A stretch of DNA of 64,000 nt from Mesorhizobium sp. CA14 (GTDB lineage: Bacteria; Pseudomonadota; Alphaproteobacteria; Rhizobiales; Rhizobiaceae): NCBI RefSeq assembly GCF_020165195.1, contig NZ_JAIUHR010000020.1, positions 47,071-111,070 of the forward strand. The letters run 5' to 3'. The first letter of the stretch is position 1, and each line of letters opens with the position of its first letter. This document shows, piece by piece, positions 25,886 to 33,470 of the stretch. Both the position numbers and the translations under genes were made by a program. The notes under the pieces were generated by a model. It made no database searches. It was not told the origin of the DNA and worked only from the letters and a program-made list of their open reading frames with translations.

Positions 25886-26497
25886 TCAGTCCCGGTGGTC
25901 CGGGTGCAGCAAGGCGATGTGAACGAGCTTACGGGTGAAGGCGGGCTCCTCAAGCCAGTCACGCCAGCGCAGGGTGTAGACCCCTTCGGCGCTGATCTTG
26001 GTCACCGTTGCCTCGTACCATCCTTCGTACGCCCCCGTGGTCGCTAGAACGAGGCTGCCGACTTCGATCTTGTCCCAGTCGGTTGGCCGATGCGGCTCGG
26101 GTCGCTTCGGTCCACTCTCCGACGCGTCGGCGGCCGATGCCTTCTTCCTCGGCTTGGGTGTCGGCCGGTCATCAGCAGCGCGAACAGGGAACTGGTAGCC
26201 CGGCGGCAGGTGCGTGGCGATGGCGTCGTAGAGCGCGCGCTTCACAAAGGGCACAAAGGCTCGACCGCTCTCGAACACCCGGCCTTGTGGGAGCCGTCCG
26301 GCAAGTTCATGTAGGTCGTCGGCATCAGCTACTGGCAGGGCTGCCATGCCCATCATCCCCGCGGCCTTCTCTGCCATACCGACTTCGGCCTCGCCAAACC
26401 ATGATGCATGGGCCTTCCCGCCGTCGTCGAGGCCAAGGACGATGAGGGCAGGCAAAGTGGCAGCCGGTACAGCGGTAGAACCTGCTTGATGGGTCAT
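25886..26497 (-). CDS. Hypothetical protein with C-terminal SH3/Tudor-like region (203 aa)
   Basis: ATG 26497 (MTHQAGSTAVPAATLPALIV) follows TTTGGAG at the right distance. Residues 10-100 form an alpha/beta region (VLGLDDGGKAHASWFGEAEV). A Lys/Pro-rich linker follows (PTPKPRKKASAAD). The last 65 residues (DKIEVGSLVLATTGAYEGWY, EATVTKISAEGVYTLRWRDW) look like a small beta-barrel of SH3/Tudor type. Such proteins recur on rhizobial plasmids; possible nucleic-acid binding is inference. A strong hairpin lies just upstream at 26516-26537. Confidence 0.5.
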   Translation of the reverse strand: MTHQAGSTAVPAATLPALIVLGLDDGGKAHASWFGEAEVGMAEKAAGMMGMAALPVADADDLHELAGRLPQGRVFESGRAFVPFVKRALYDAIATHLPPGYQFPVRAADDRPTPKPRKKASAADASESGPKRPEPHRPTDWDKIEVGSLVLATTGAYEGWYEATVTKISAEGVYTLRWRDWLEEPAFTRKLVHIALLHPDHRD

Positions 26498-26515
26498 TCG
26501 CATCTCCAAATGGAA

Positions 26516-26537
26516 GAGGCCCCGCTAAGGGGGCCTC
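26516..26537. other. Stem-loop in the leader of the 26497 gene
   Basis: GAGGCCCC (26516-26523) pairs with GGGGCCTC (26530-26537). On the minus strand it lies just upstream of the ribosome site at 26504-26510. It could be a terminator of an upstream transcript or a leader hairpin; the following bases are not a clean T-run. Confidence 0.45.
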
Positions 26538-26991
26538 GTTGGTTAAATTTTCAGATGATGGTCGGCGGTGTCGGCGCAGGGCCGCTGGCGGCCTAAGCCG
26601 GGCGTGACGCCCTATCGTAAAAGTGCCCAACAACTCACCTTTTCAGCGGTTTTCAGGGCCAAAACGGCCATCTGAACAGGTCGCATTATAGCGATCCGAG
26701 GCCAACTTGTCAAGATTATGTAATAAAATCAATGTTTTAGATATTTCACCGAGGCCACGACAACTGGGGCGTGCCGCAACGGTGGTTCTGTCGGCAGGCG
26801 ATAGAATATGGCCAACTCGATCTCAGGGATAAGGCGTTTCGCGTCAAAATCACGGGCACCAGCTTCGGCCATGGCCGGTTCGGACCCTGCCGTGACAGCT
26901 CTTCGGCATTATCAGCTCGTTCTTTGCTGGCGGGGCGATTGGGGGTCGCCACCGCCATGGGGGTCAGCTCAAAGGCTTACGGCATGTCCGC
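26538..26991. other. Gap of about 450 bp, AT-rich spacer
   Basis: Positions 26700-26750 are notably AT-rich (tgtaataaaatcaatgtttt) and probably hold the promoter of the minus-strand gene at 26497. Overlapping frames on both strands at 26746-26995 are open but match nothing and lack ribosome sites. Confidence 0.35.
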
Positions 26992-27582
26992 CTAGGATCG
27001 CGGCTGCCGATCAAAGGCAATCTCTACCCGAATCCGACGTGAGCGGCGGAGCGCACGAGAAGAGGTGATGCGAACCTTGCGCTCGCCAATGTCGATTGAG
27101 AGACCGTCGTCAACTCCGGCGATTTCTGCAAAGCGGCCAATAAGCGAAGAGAGCTCTTGATGGTGACGGTAGCACACCGCCTCTATCAGGAGGCGCTTAA
27201 CCAAGCGGACCAGAGCTTGACTCACACGGACCGTGTCGCGAGGCCTAAAAAGGATGGTGAGCATCTCTTCGAACTCGCTCCCGAGGCTTGGCAAATATCC
27301 AGCAGATCGGACCTGCTTGAGAAGCTCGTCGAGGACCGTCATGAAGGCTGCGGAGACGTGCTCCCATTCCCCGACCCATTTCGCCTCTGCCACCAGCCAT
27401 CCCAAAAGCTCATGCGGATCCGTTATCGTCCGATCACCGGTTGAGAGGTCCGGCATGTCGCTGAAATAATCTATAGAGGAGGCTTCGCTCGGTTCGGGCG
27501 GTGACTGCCTGCTACCGGGGCGGGCAGGCCGCCTCGGGGGACGTCTGCGGTCATGTCGAGGTTCGTCTGTATAATCGACCAT
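26992..27582 (-). CDS. Hypothetical protein (196 aa)
   Basis: ATG 27582 (MVDYTDEPRHDRRRPPRRPA) follows GGAG at 7 bp; the frame is open further upstream but without a ribosome site. The first 50 residues are Arg/Pro-rich and probably disordered. The rest is helical: ITDPHELLGWLVAEAKWVGE, FMTVLDELLKQVRSAGYLPS, VSQALVRLVKRLLIEAVCYR. No family recognised. It is in the minus-strand block that runs toward the integrase-proximal genes. Confidence 0.5.
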   Translation of the reverse strand: MVDYTDEPRHDRRRPPRRPARPGSRQSPPEPSEASSIDYFSDMPDLSTGDRTITDPHELLGWLVAEAKWVGEWEHVSAAFMTVLDELLKQVRSAGYLPSLGSEFEEMLTILFRPRDTVRVSQALVRLVKRLLIEAVCYRHHQELSSLIGRFAEIAGVDDGLSIDIGERKVRITSSRALRRSRRIRVEIAFDRQPRS

Positions 27583-27739
27583 ATTGCAACTCCGATCTCT
27601 TGGATTCACGCAGGCGGTTTGCCCCCCTGCAAAACCCTTTACGCGTCGGACGTCTGACAGCACGGCGACGGTCCGTCTGCGCCGAAGCTGCTCTCTTCCG
27701 GCACCGCCAGCATCCAAGCAATCCCGTTTACGCGCGTCG

Positions 27740-28351
27740 CTAGGCGAGGTCGCTGAGATAGGCTTTTTCGGCCCGGCGGCCTTCCATCTCGGAATGTGTT
27801 CTCGGGAGGACGAACATCCCATCCGGGCCGATGCGCGGGTTCTTGATGCCTTTGGGTGCATAGTCGGTAACCAGCTTGAGGTGATCCCTAATCGGTCGCG
27901 TATCGATGCACGAAAGTGGGCGATCACGTCCGGCATATCGCCGTTGTTGCTCGTCGAAATGGCTATCCAGTGTGTCTTTCATACGCGTGCCCGGCGGCGT
28001 TAGTGCGATAGCGTGGACGTGTCGCCCGTTGTTGGGCGTGATGACGCGAAGGCTATCCTTGTTTCGCTTATAGACGGGGTAGTCCGGGGTGCAGATCCAA
28101 AGCGGCATCGCGAGGGTCGGCACGTTCCTCGGCTTACGAAAGCACCAGTTCAAAATGTTCGCGTATATCGCCTCTACGGCGTCCTGCATTTGAAACGCGA
28201 CGTTATTCTCCGACCCCTTGAGCTGGTTGAACATGAAGGTGAGTAGCGTGGGCTCCCATCCTCCCCAGAACACTCGGCTCTCCACCATCTCCGTGTATCC
28301 GGTGATGAGATCTCTCACCATCGCGGGTGAAACGGTGTTCTCCACGTTCAT
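27740..28351 (-). CDS. Hypothetical protein (203 aa)
   Basis: ATG 28351 (MNVENTVSPAMVRDLITGYT) has AGGAGAG upstream. The protein is a mixed alpha/beta soluble protein with aromatic patches (ESRVFWGGWEPTLLTFMFNQ and IYANILNWCFRKPRNVPTLA) and a basic C-terminus (THSEMEGRRAEKAYLSDLA). The HVHAIALTPPGTRMKDTLDSH segment reminds of replication-relaxation or rolling-circle proteins in its single HxH, but there is no supporting motif set, so the function is unknown. Confidence 0.5.
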   Translation of the reverse strand: MNVENTVSPAMVRDLITGYTEMVESRVFWGGWEPTLLTFMFNQLKGSENNVAFQMQDAVEAIYANILNWCFRKPRNVPTLAMPLWICTPDYPVYKRNKDSLRVITPNNGRHVHAIALTPPGTRMKDTLDSHFDEQQRRYAGRDRPLSCIDTRPIRDHLKLVTDYAPKGIKNPRIGPDGMFVLPRTHSEMEGRRAEKAYLSDLA

Positions 28352-28692
28352 GTTGTCTCTCCTGTGGTTGATGATAAGGGGGTGCCTGTTGGGGCGATGT
28401 TGGGTGCTTTCCTCGGTGGGAAGGTCTTCCCCGTAGGGGTCGTGGGCCTACCTGACCGTCACACCTTCGAAGGCTGCCCCGCCACTCCCACGCCCGAACC
28501 AACCCAAATGCGTTACCTCTTGGCAACGACATCGGCAGGTTCGAAGAACAGGTCGGCTCTGCGTGGCGAGTCCACCGCAGGCGTTGCTGTTCGATGCTTT
28601 GAATTGGGATTGGGCCGAAGGTGGCTATGTGCCCTTTACGAGCAAGATGGTGACAAGGGCTTTCGCTACTTGTCACCGCTCAGAATGAAGGC
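28352..28692. other. Gap of about 340 bp, no gene recognised
   Basis: This lies between the minus-strand genes at 28693-29841 and 27740-28351. It should hold the promoter of the latter. Open frames here are short and shadow-like. Confidence 0.4.
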
Positions 28693-29841
28693 CTACCGGT
28701 CCCAGTGCTTGCTGCCGACCTTGGTAACTTCGGCCGCAACGTACCGTCGCCAGCCGTCCCTAAGGATACCGGCACAGTCAAACAAAATCGAAAAACGTTG
28801 GTGCTCCGGCGATTTGAGAATCATGGCCAGTTGCTCAACTTCAAGTTCGATGCAAAGAATCCGCTCGCCAGCTCGCTTCAGCTCGGATCCTGATAGGATC
28901 GGAGGCTCTGTTGGCGACTTGCCATCTGATCCGTCATCGAGATCAGCGAAGAAATCGTCGGTCACCGCATCCTGATAGTTCATAATAGGACGCGCTGTTG
29001 CCGGTTTGCCATTTGAACCGCCATCGAGATCGGGGGAGGTGTGGTTGGCCACCAGCGATTTGCGCTTCGAGCCTCCATCGAGATCGGCTAAAAAATCGTC
29101 GGCGACCGCCGGGTCATAGCTCATACGCATATCCGCCTTCTCTTGGGCAGTCTTGCCACTATAGGGCAACTGTTCGCGTGCTGCTTGATAAAGCTTTTCG
29201 ATGCCTTTGCGTTCGAGTTCCGGAAGCATGTCTTGAGGCTGGAGCTTCCTCAGTCGACAAAGTTCAAGGCCGCGCGCGAGCTTGTAGGCGCGGTCATAGT
29301 CATGAGACCACCCGAAAACAAACCTCATGACCAAAAGAAGGGCTTTGGAGCGATCCTTTAGACGGATAGGGTGCTTAGTGGCCTTAACCGCATTGGCTAC
29401 CTCGATAAACTCCTTCCAAAGCGCGCTGCTGCGCTCTATTTCGTAATAGGCCCCATACGCCGCAACAGCGGTCGCATATAACCTCGCTTGGTATTTCTTG
29501 TCCCGGGGTGGAGTTTGCGCGCGGCACGTCAGCAGGACGGAAATTGGCGAGGTGCGCGCTTCTTCCACCGAAGGAACATTGGCTCCGAGCGGATTTTTGA
29601 TGCCTGCAGGTTCGACAGATATCCCCTGCAAAGTTTGCGTTACGCAAACTTCGGAGGCGGGCGAGGCGATCAAAAGATCCGGGCTGGAGTCGCCAGCAAC
29701 AAGCGTTGTGGCAAGCGCATCCACGGTAACGTGAATTGGGGGAGCGACCCTGCTCGCGCGAATCACTTCGTCAAACCTACGTCTCCGTTTCTCCGCGTCG
29801 TGGTAAATCGGAGCCGACTTGGTGTGGGATAGGCCCTTCAT
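28693..29841 (-). CDS. Hypothetical protein with internal LDGGS repeats (382 aa)
   Basis: The N-terminal third is basic (HDAEKRRRRFDEVIRASRVA). The middle is helical (YATAVAAYGAYYEIERSSAL; RFVFGWSHDYDRAYKLARGL). Between about 245 and 315 there are three related units: DDFLADLDGGSKRKS, SPDLDGGSNGKPAT and DDFFADLDDGSDGKSPT. The C-terminus is again helical. No family recognised. ATG 29841 overlaps the stop of the excisionase-like gene (ATGA), so the two are co-translated and it may take part in island replication, excision or maintenance (inference). Confidence 0.55.
   Translation of the reverse strand: MKGLSHTKSAPIYHDAEKRRRRFDEVIRASRVAPPIHVTVDALATTLVAGDSSPDLLIASPASEVCVTQTLQGISVEPAGIKNPLGANVPSVEEARTSPISVLLTCRAQTPPRDKKYQARLYATAVAAYGAYYEIERSSALWKEFIEVANAVKATKHPIRLKDRSKALLLVMRFVFGWSHDYDRAYKLARGLELCRLRKLQPQDMLPELERKGIEKLYQAAREQLPYSGKTAQEKADMRMSYDPAVADDFLADLDGGSKRKSLVANHTSPDLDGGSNGKPATARPIMNYQDAVTDDFFADLDDGSDGKSPTEPPILSGSELKRAGERILCIELEVEQLAMILKSPEHQRFSILFDCAGILRDGWRRYVAAEVTKVGSKHWDR
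29632..29650. other. Perfect 9-bp inverted repeat
   Basis: AGTTTGCGT-T-ACGCAAACT is a perfect palindrome with a single central base. It lies inside the coding region of the LDGGS-repeat gene. It could be a recombinase or partition-protein site, or chance. Confidence 0.4.
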
Positions 29842-30176
29842 CGTCCGCCTCCCTCGCTCGTGGAGCTGTGGGTATTGCGCCGGATGAATACTAAGAGATC
29901 GCCGTAGCGATAGCTAACTGCCGAGCCGATTTTCACGTATTGAGGACCGTGCCCTGTGACACGCCAGTTCTGCAGGGTCTTTAGGCTGATCTTGAGGACC
30001 ACCGCCGCCTCTTTGGTGCTCAGCAGTTCGTTTCGGCGATAACGCTTGGATGATTTGGTGCCGTAGTGGGGAAGGAACTCGCTGGCATCAGTTCCCGCAC
30101 GGACAGCTGCGGCTGAGGCCAACTTCAATAGGCCCGCCCGCAAAGCGGCTTCCGGTGTTGTTTTGAGAGGTTTCAT
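29838..30176 (-). CDS. Excisionase/AlpA-like helix-turn-helix protein (112 aa)
   Basis: The C-terminal half is a MerR/excisionase-type winged helix: RRNELLSTKEAAVVLKISLK, TLQNWRVTGHGPQYVKIGSA, VSYRYGDLLVFIRRNTHSST. This is the AlpA/Xis DNA-binding layout (L-T-x-x-E-A-A...L-x-x-W-R-x-x-G-x-G-P-x-x-x-x-x-G). The first 45 residues are a helical extension. Its place between the integrase and the LDGGS-repeat gene fits a recombination directionality factor. A transcriptional role is also possible. Confidence 0.65.
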   Translation of the reverse strand: MKPLKTTPEAALRAGLLKLASAAAVRAGTDASEFLPHYGTKSSKRYRRNELLSTKEAAVVLKISLKTLQNWRVTGHGPQYVKIGSAVSYRYGDLLVFIRRNTHSSTSEGGGR

Positions 30177-30471
30177 CTATTACAGCTCCTTCGCAAAGGA
30201 GCCGGGCTAGGGGGCAGCATACAAAAACGCCGTCCGCCAGCCCGACTCACACTCAGTTGAGTTCGGTCTGACGAGACGGCCGTCCGATCATCCGGAGGCG
30301 CTGATTAGGCGCCATGACCTTGCCGCAGCTGATCGGGCTATCGCGGAAAGGCTCGCTGTCTCCAAGTTAAGCCCGCAGGCTCAACCATGCCCCGTTTGAG
30401 GGCAAGACGGACCCCCATACAGGGTCCGTAGGCTGGAAGTTATGAACGCCCTCTTGGGGTTTCAAGGCCCT
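30177..30471. other. Spacer between excisionase and integrase with hairpin 30407-30429
   Basis: ACGGACCC (30407-30414) pairs with GGGTCCGT (30422-30429) about 40 bp downstream of the integrase stop on the minus strand; it may act as a terminator-like structure, although no T-run follows. The AGGAGC at about 30188 on the minus strand is the likely ribosome site region of the excisionase-like gene. No gene recognised. Confidence 0.4.
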
Positions 30472-31755
30472 CTACGAAGAATCGGTTGTATCGGTGCTTT
30501 CGACCGGCAGTGTCGGGATTTGCGCCTGATTGAGCAACCCGTTGATCTTTTCGCTTACAGCCTGCGCAGCGGAAGCTAGTGCTTGATCGGGGCGATGAAT
30601 ATACCGGGAAGTCACGCCTCTGCCCTTGTGTCCAAGCAGACCGGCGATTGTGCCGTCGGAATAGCCTAGGCTTGACGCTACGGAAGCAAAGGTGTGTCGC
30701 AGCGTATGGGGAGTAGCCCCCTCGATGTTTGCTGCATTGAGTATGCGGCGGGTCTCCTTGCCGATGCCCTGATAAGGTGCTTTACGCCGACTTCCTGTGA
30801 ACACGAATGGGCTTCCTGCGATGCGACTCTGAGCTCTCAAGATACTGATTGCGGGATCTCCAATAGCTCGGAGGCTCTTGCCGGTCTTGGTATCCTCTAA
30901 GCGAAGGCACTTCAGGCCGAAATCAACTTCGCTCCATCGCAGGCCGGTCATTTCGCCGACCCGGCATCCACTCAAGCAAAGCAGCGCCACAATGTTGATC
31001 GCGTGAGGGTTGAAGGCCTTCGCCTCACGGTCCTTTCCTGCGGCTAGGATCGCCCCCAGCCGTCCTAATTCCTCGTTACTCAAAAATCGTTGGCGGGCCT
31101 CGCTGCGGAAGCGTCGTACGCGGTGAACAGGATTGTGTTCGATCACACCCTCGTCGACCGCCCATGTCATGATACCCGATAGCAGGTCAGCGACGCGGGC
31201 AGCTGTCGCTGGACCGCCCCTTACGTTGGCCCGGCCGCGGAGCTTCGTCTTCACCACGGCAGCCGTCTTGCCGGTCGTAATGTCGCCAATCAGGCGCCTA
31301 ACAGCTCGGCTGTCGATCTCATCTACTGCCTTCCCGCCTATAAGCGGTTTGATGTGGCGGCTGATGCGTCCCTTGTCTATTGCGAGTGTCGATGCCTTCT
31401 TGGGGCGATTAAAGCGGGTGAGGATCGCCCCGGCTTCAGCGGCCACCATATATCTGTCGCATAGGTCCGAGACGTTCATTCCCGGCGGTCTGTCCCGCGC
31501 TACCGAAGGGTCTTCCCCAGCAGCAATCAGCCCAAACAACCTCTTAGCCTCAATTCGCGCCGTCTCGACCGTCCATGGCGCGCCAAGGCGTCCGATAGTG
31601 AACCACCTTTGCTTGCCCTTGGTAGAGTATTTAATGCAGAAGCTGGGGTGCTTGGTTTGGCGGCGTACGCCGAAGCCGGGAACTGAGCCGCGGCCGGAAT
31701 CCCACATTGTCGAGTTCGGCTCCATTTGCTCGACATCAGTCTTCGTGAGGGGCAT
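30472..31755 (-). CDS. Tyrosine recombinase, island integrase
   Basis: This 427-aa phage-type integrase has an N-terminal DUF4102-like arm-binding region (DSGRGSVPGFGVRRQTKHPS), a SAM-like core-binding region, and a C-terminal catalytic domain with CRVGEMTGLRWSEVDF (first Arg), TPHTLRHTFAS (HxxR), LLGHKGRGVTSRYIH (His and the Tyr nucleophile). All catalytic residues are visible. It lies 132 bp inside the right att repeat and points inward. The ATG at 31755 is only 8 bp from a putative arm site (31764-31783), so integrase binding could repress its own transcription. It should catalyse exchange between the two att repeats. Confidence 0.92.
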   Translation of the reverse strand: MPLTKTDVEQMEPNSTMWDSGRGSVPGFGVRRQTKHPSFCIKYSTKGKQRWFTIGRLGAPWTVETARIEAKRLFGLIAAGEDPSVARDRPPGMNVSDLCDRYMVAAEAGAILTRFNRPKKASTLAIDKGRISRHIKPLIGGKAVDEIDSRAVRRLIGDITTGKTAAVVKTKLRGRANVRGGPATAARVADLLSGIMTWAVDEGVIEHNPVHRVRRFRSEARQRFLSNEELGRLGAILAAGKDREAKAFNPHAINIVALLCLSGCRVGEMTGLRWSEVDFGLKCLRLEDTKTGKSLRAIGDPAISILRAQSRIAGSPFVFTGSRRKAPYQGIGKETRRILNAANIEGATPHTLRHTFASVASSLGYSDGTIAGLLGHKGRGVTSRYIHRPDQALASAAQAVSEKINGLLNQAQIPTLPVESTDTTDSS

Positions 31756-31763
31756 GGCAAAAT

Positions 31764-31783
31764 TAGCTACAGATTAGCAACAG
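31764..31783 (+). repeat. Putative integrase arm site, right end
   Basis: tagctacagattagcaacag differs at one base from 5841-5860, in direct orientation. It overlaps the region just upstream of the integrase start codon. Confidence 0.6.
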
Positions 31784-31887
31784 AAGTCGCGGGAATTCTA
31801 GGGAACCGTAGGGTACCTGTTAGCTCAAAAGTGCAGCAAAATCAATCGCACGATGAAACTAGAGGTAGTGACGGGAACAAGGCTCAA

Positions 31888-31936
31888 TTCGTTTACACCG
31901 AAGATGTCGGCGGTTCGAGCCCGTCATCGCCCACCA
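31888..31936 (+). repeat. Right attachment repeat (att), 49 bp
   Basis: Identical to the last 49 bp of tRNA-Val (5730-5778), from the anticodon stem to CCA. It is the displaced original 3' end of the tRNA gene, left by integration. Chromosomal sequence resumes at 31937. Confidence 0.92.
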
Positions 31937-32018
31937 GCCTGCCGGACAAGCTGAAGCAGAATGCGGCGACGGCCCTCGCTGGGGCCGCCACCCTATTGCG
32001 CGCCGGGTTCAGGCGCGG

Positions 32019-32558
32019 CTACTGCCTGACGTAGCAGCGTTTGCGAGCGCCAGGGGCGGGGTCATCACCAAAGGCGTCGTTGCCGCATCTGACACCGTTC
32101 CTGAAAACATCCTGCGTGTACTGGCCACGCGCGCCGTATCTGACCATCGCGCGGCCGCGGAAATCGCAGAACTCACCCTCCCTGGCGCAGGCGACCCATT
32201 CGCCACGGTCGGGGCGTGAGCCGTAATCGTCGTCCCCGTAATTGTCCTCATCGCCATAGTCGCCGCCTCGCGCCACGAAATAACAGGCCTTTTCGCGGCC
32301 GGGGGCGGGGTCGCCAAACACGCGATTCGAGCAGGGCACGGACCGGCGTTCGAAAAACCGCGAGGTTGTTCGACCACGCGCGCCGTAAATCACCTCCGTG
32401 GGATAGGGCAAGCGGCATATGCCGCCTTCATTGGCGCATCGCCGCAGCTGCTGGGCCGAGGCGGTGGCGGGGAAAAGGGTGGTGGCGGTCACCGCCAAGC
32501 CGACGAAGCAAATGACTGCCAAGGCCATTCGGATCAAGAAGATTGGGGTTTTTGACAC
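32019..32558 (-). CDS. Secreted protein with two Cys-rich repeats (179 aa)
   Basis: MSKTPIFLIRMALAVICFVG then LAVTATTLFPATASAQ is a signal peptide with an ASA cleavage site. The mature part is two related repeats of about 50 residues. Repeat 1 has CANEGGIC, IYGARGRTTSRFF, CSNRVFGDPAPG and KAC; repeat 2 has CAREGEFC, RYGARGQYTQDVF, CGNDAFGDDPAPG and KRC. Each has four Cys, suggesting two disulphides per unit. An acidic Gly/Asp/Tyr linker (GDYGDEDNYGDDDYGSRPD) joins them. It resembles small extracytoplasmic carbohydrate- or wall-binding modules found at the ends of hydrolases; no catalytic part is present. Confidence 0.6.
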   Translation of the reverse strand: MSKTPIFLIRMALAVICFVGLAVTATTLFPATASAQQLRRCANEGGICRLPYPTEVIYGARGRTTSRFFERRSVPCSNRVFGDPAPGREKACYFVARGGDYGDEDNYGDDDYGSRPDRGEWVACAREGEFCDFRGRAMVRYGARGQYTQDVFRNGVRCGNDAFGDDPAPGARKRCYVRQ

Positions 32559-32686
32559 GATTCGTCCTCCGTGCGATTCAGGCTCACCATGCTACAGCAG
32601 GCCGGTTGAACAGGCGATGAACGAGCCGGTCATTGCAAGAGCGGCTGTCGCCGCCAAGGGTGGACGGGCGCCGGAGTTGCAGCGAA

Positions 32687-33457
32687 TCACGATGGTGTCA
32701 GGCGGAAATCCTGGCCTTCCGGCAGGAGCTGGCCGCCATCGACGACAATAGTGGTGCCGGTGATATAGCTGGCGTCGTCCGAGGCCAGGAACAGGAAGGC
32801 GTTGGCGACGTCGCGCGGCGTACCAAGGCGGCCGAGCGGCACGGCGTCCTCCATGCTCTTGATGAACGCGGCATCGCGATGCAGCTTCATGCCCTCGGTC
32901 AGGATGTTGCCGGGCTCGACGCCGTTGACGGTGATGCCATAGCCGGAAAACTCCAGAGCCGCGGAACGGATGAAGCCGTTGATGCCGGCCTTGCTGGCGG
33001 AATAGTGACCGTGGCCGGGGCTGCTCACCTGTGGACCGGTAATCGAGGATGTGAAGAGCATGCGGCCGCTCTGCTGTGCCCTCATCGGTGTCAGGGCGGC
33101 GCGGGCGGCGTTGAAGGTGCCGCGCAAATTAACCGCCATGACGCGGTCCCAATCGTCGGGACTGGTGTTCTCGATTAATTGCCAGGGGTAGATGCCGGCG
33201 TTCTGGACGATGATGTCGAGGCGGCCATGGCGCTCCAGCGCCAACGCCACAACGGCTTCCGCGTCGGCCATCCTCGAGATGTCGGTGTGGATGAAAGCGG
33301 CGCCGAGCTCATCGGCGCTCGCCTTGCCGGCCTCGGCCTCGCTGTCAGCGAGCACCAGCCTTGCGCCTTCCTCGGCAAAGCGCTGGGCTATGCCCTTGCC
33401 GATGCCGCGCGCGGCCCCGACGATCGCTGCCACCTTGCCTTCGATGCGTCCGGTCAT
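32687..33457 (-). CDS. SDR-family NAD(P)-dependent oxidoreductase
   Basis: This 256-aa short-chain dehydrogenase has the cofactor motif GAARGIGKG near residue 14, NAG near 86, the catalytic Ser (TSSITGP), YSASK near 153, and the C-terminal PGNILTEGM. A closing TGTTIVVDGGQLLPEG is typical. It lies 13 bp after the permease gene and ends the transporter operon, so it probably oxidises the imported sugar or polyol. ATG 33457 was chosen because the cofactor fold begins directly after it (MTGRIEGKVAAIVGAARGIG). Confidence 0.88.
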   Translation of the reverse strand: MTGRIEGKVAAIVGAARGIGKGIAQRFAEEGARLVLADSEAEAGKASADELGAAFIHTDISRMADAEAVVALALERHGRLDIIVQNAGIYPWQLIENTSPDDWDRVMAVNLRGTFNAARAALTPMRAQQSGRMLFTSSITGPQVSSPGHGHYSASKAGINGFIRSAALEFSGYGITVNGVEPGNILTEGMKLHRDAAFIKSMEDAVPLGRLGTPRDVANAFLFLASDDASYITGTTIVVDGGQLLPEGQDFRLTPS

Positions 33458-33470
33458 GCGAGCGGTCCTG

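Larger units (their letters stand above)
5779..31936. mobile_element. 26-kb genomic island integrated in tRNA-Val
   Basis: The island lies between two identical 49-bp copies of the tRNA-Val 3' half. It carries a tyrosine integrase at the right end, an excisionase-like gene beside it, and matching 20-bp arm sites near both ends. Its content is accessory: many unknown genes, broken genes, an IS remnant, a decayed integrase, a resolvase, and stretches clearly more AT-rich than the flanks (for example 9.5-10.1 kb). No relaxase, type IV secretion or phage structural genes were seen, so it looks like an integrative island that would need help to transfer. Confidence 0.9.

Noticed and set aside
29632..29650. 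Calling the palindrome a plasmid partition site
   Set aside because: It does not match a parS consensus I can state, no parA/parB/repABC genes are present, and chance is possible.
5779..31936. Integrative conjugative element or prophage
   Set aside because: No relaxase, coupling protein, type IV secretion, capsid, tail or terminase gene was recognised.
31852..31936. A second tRNA-Val gene at the right end
   Set aside because: Only the 3' half from the anticodon stem is present; the acceptor and D-arm 5' half are missing.
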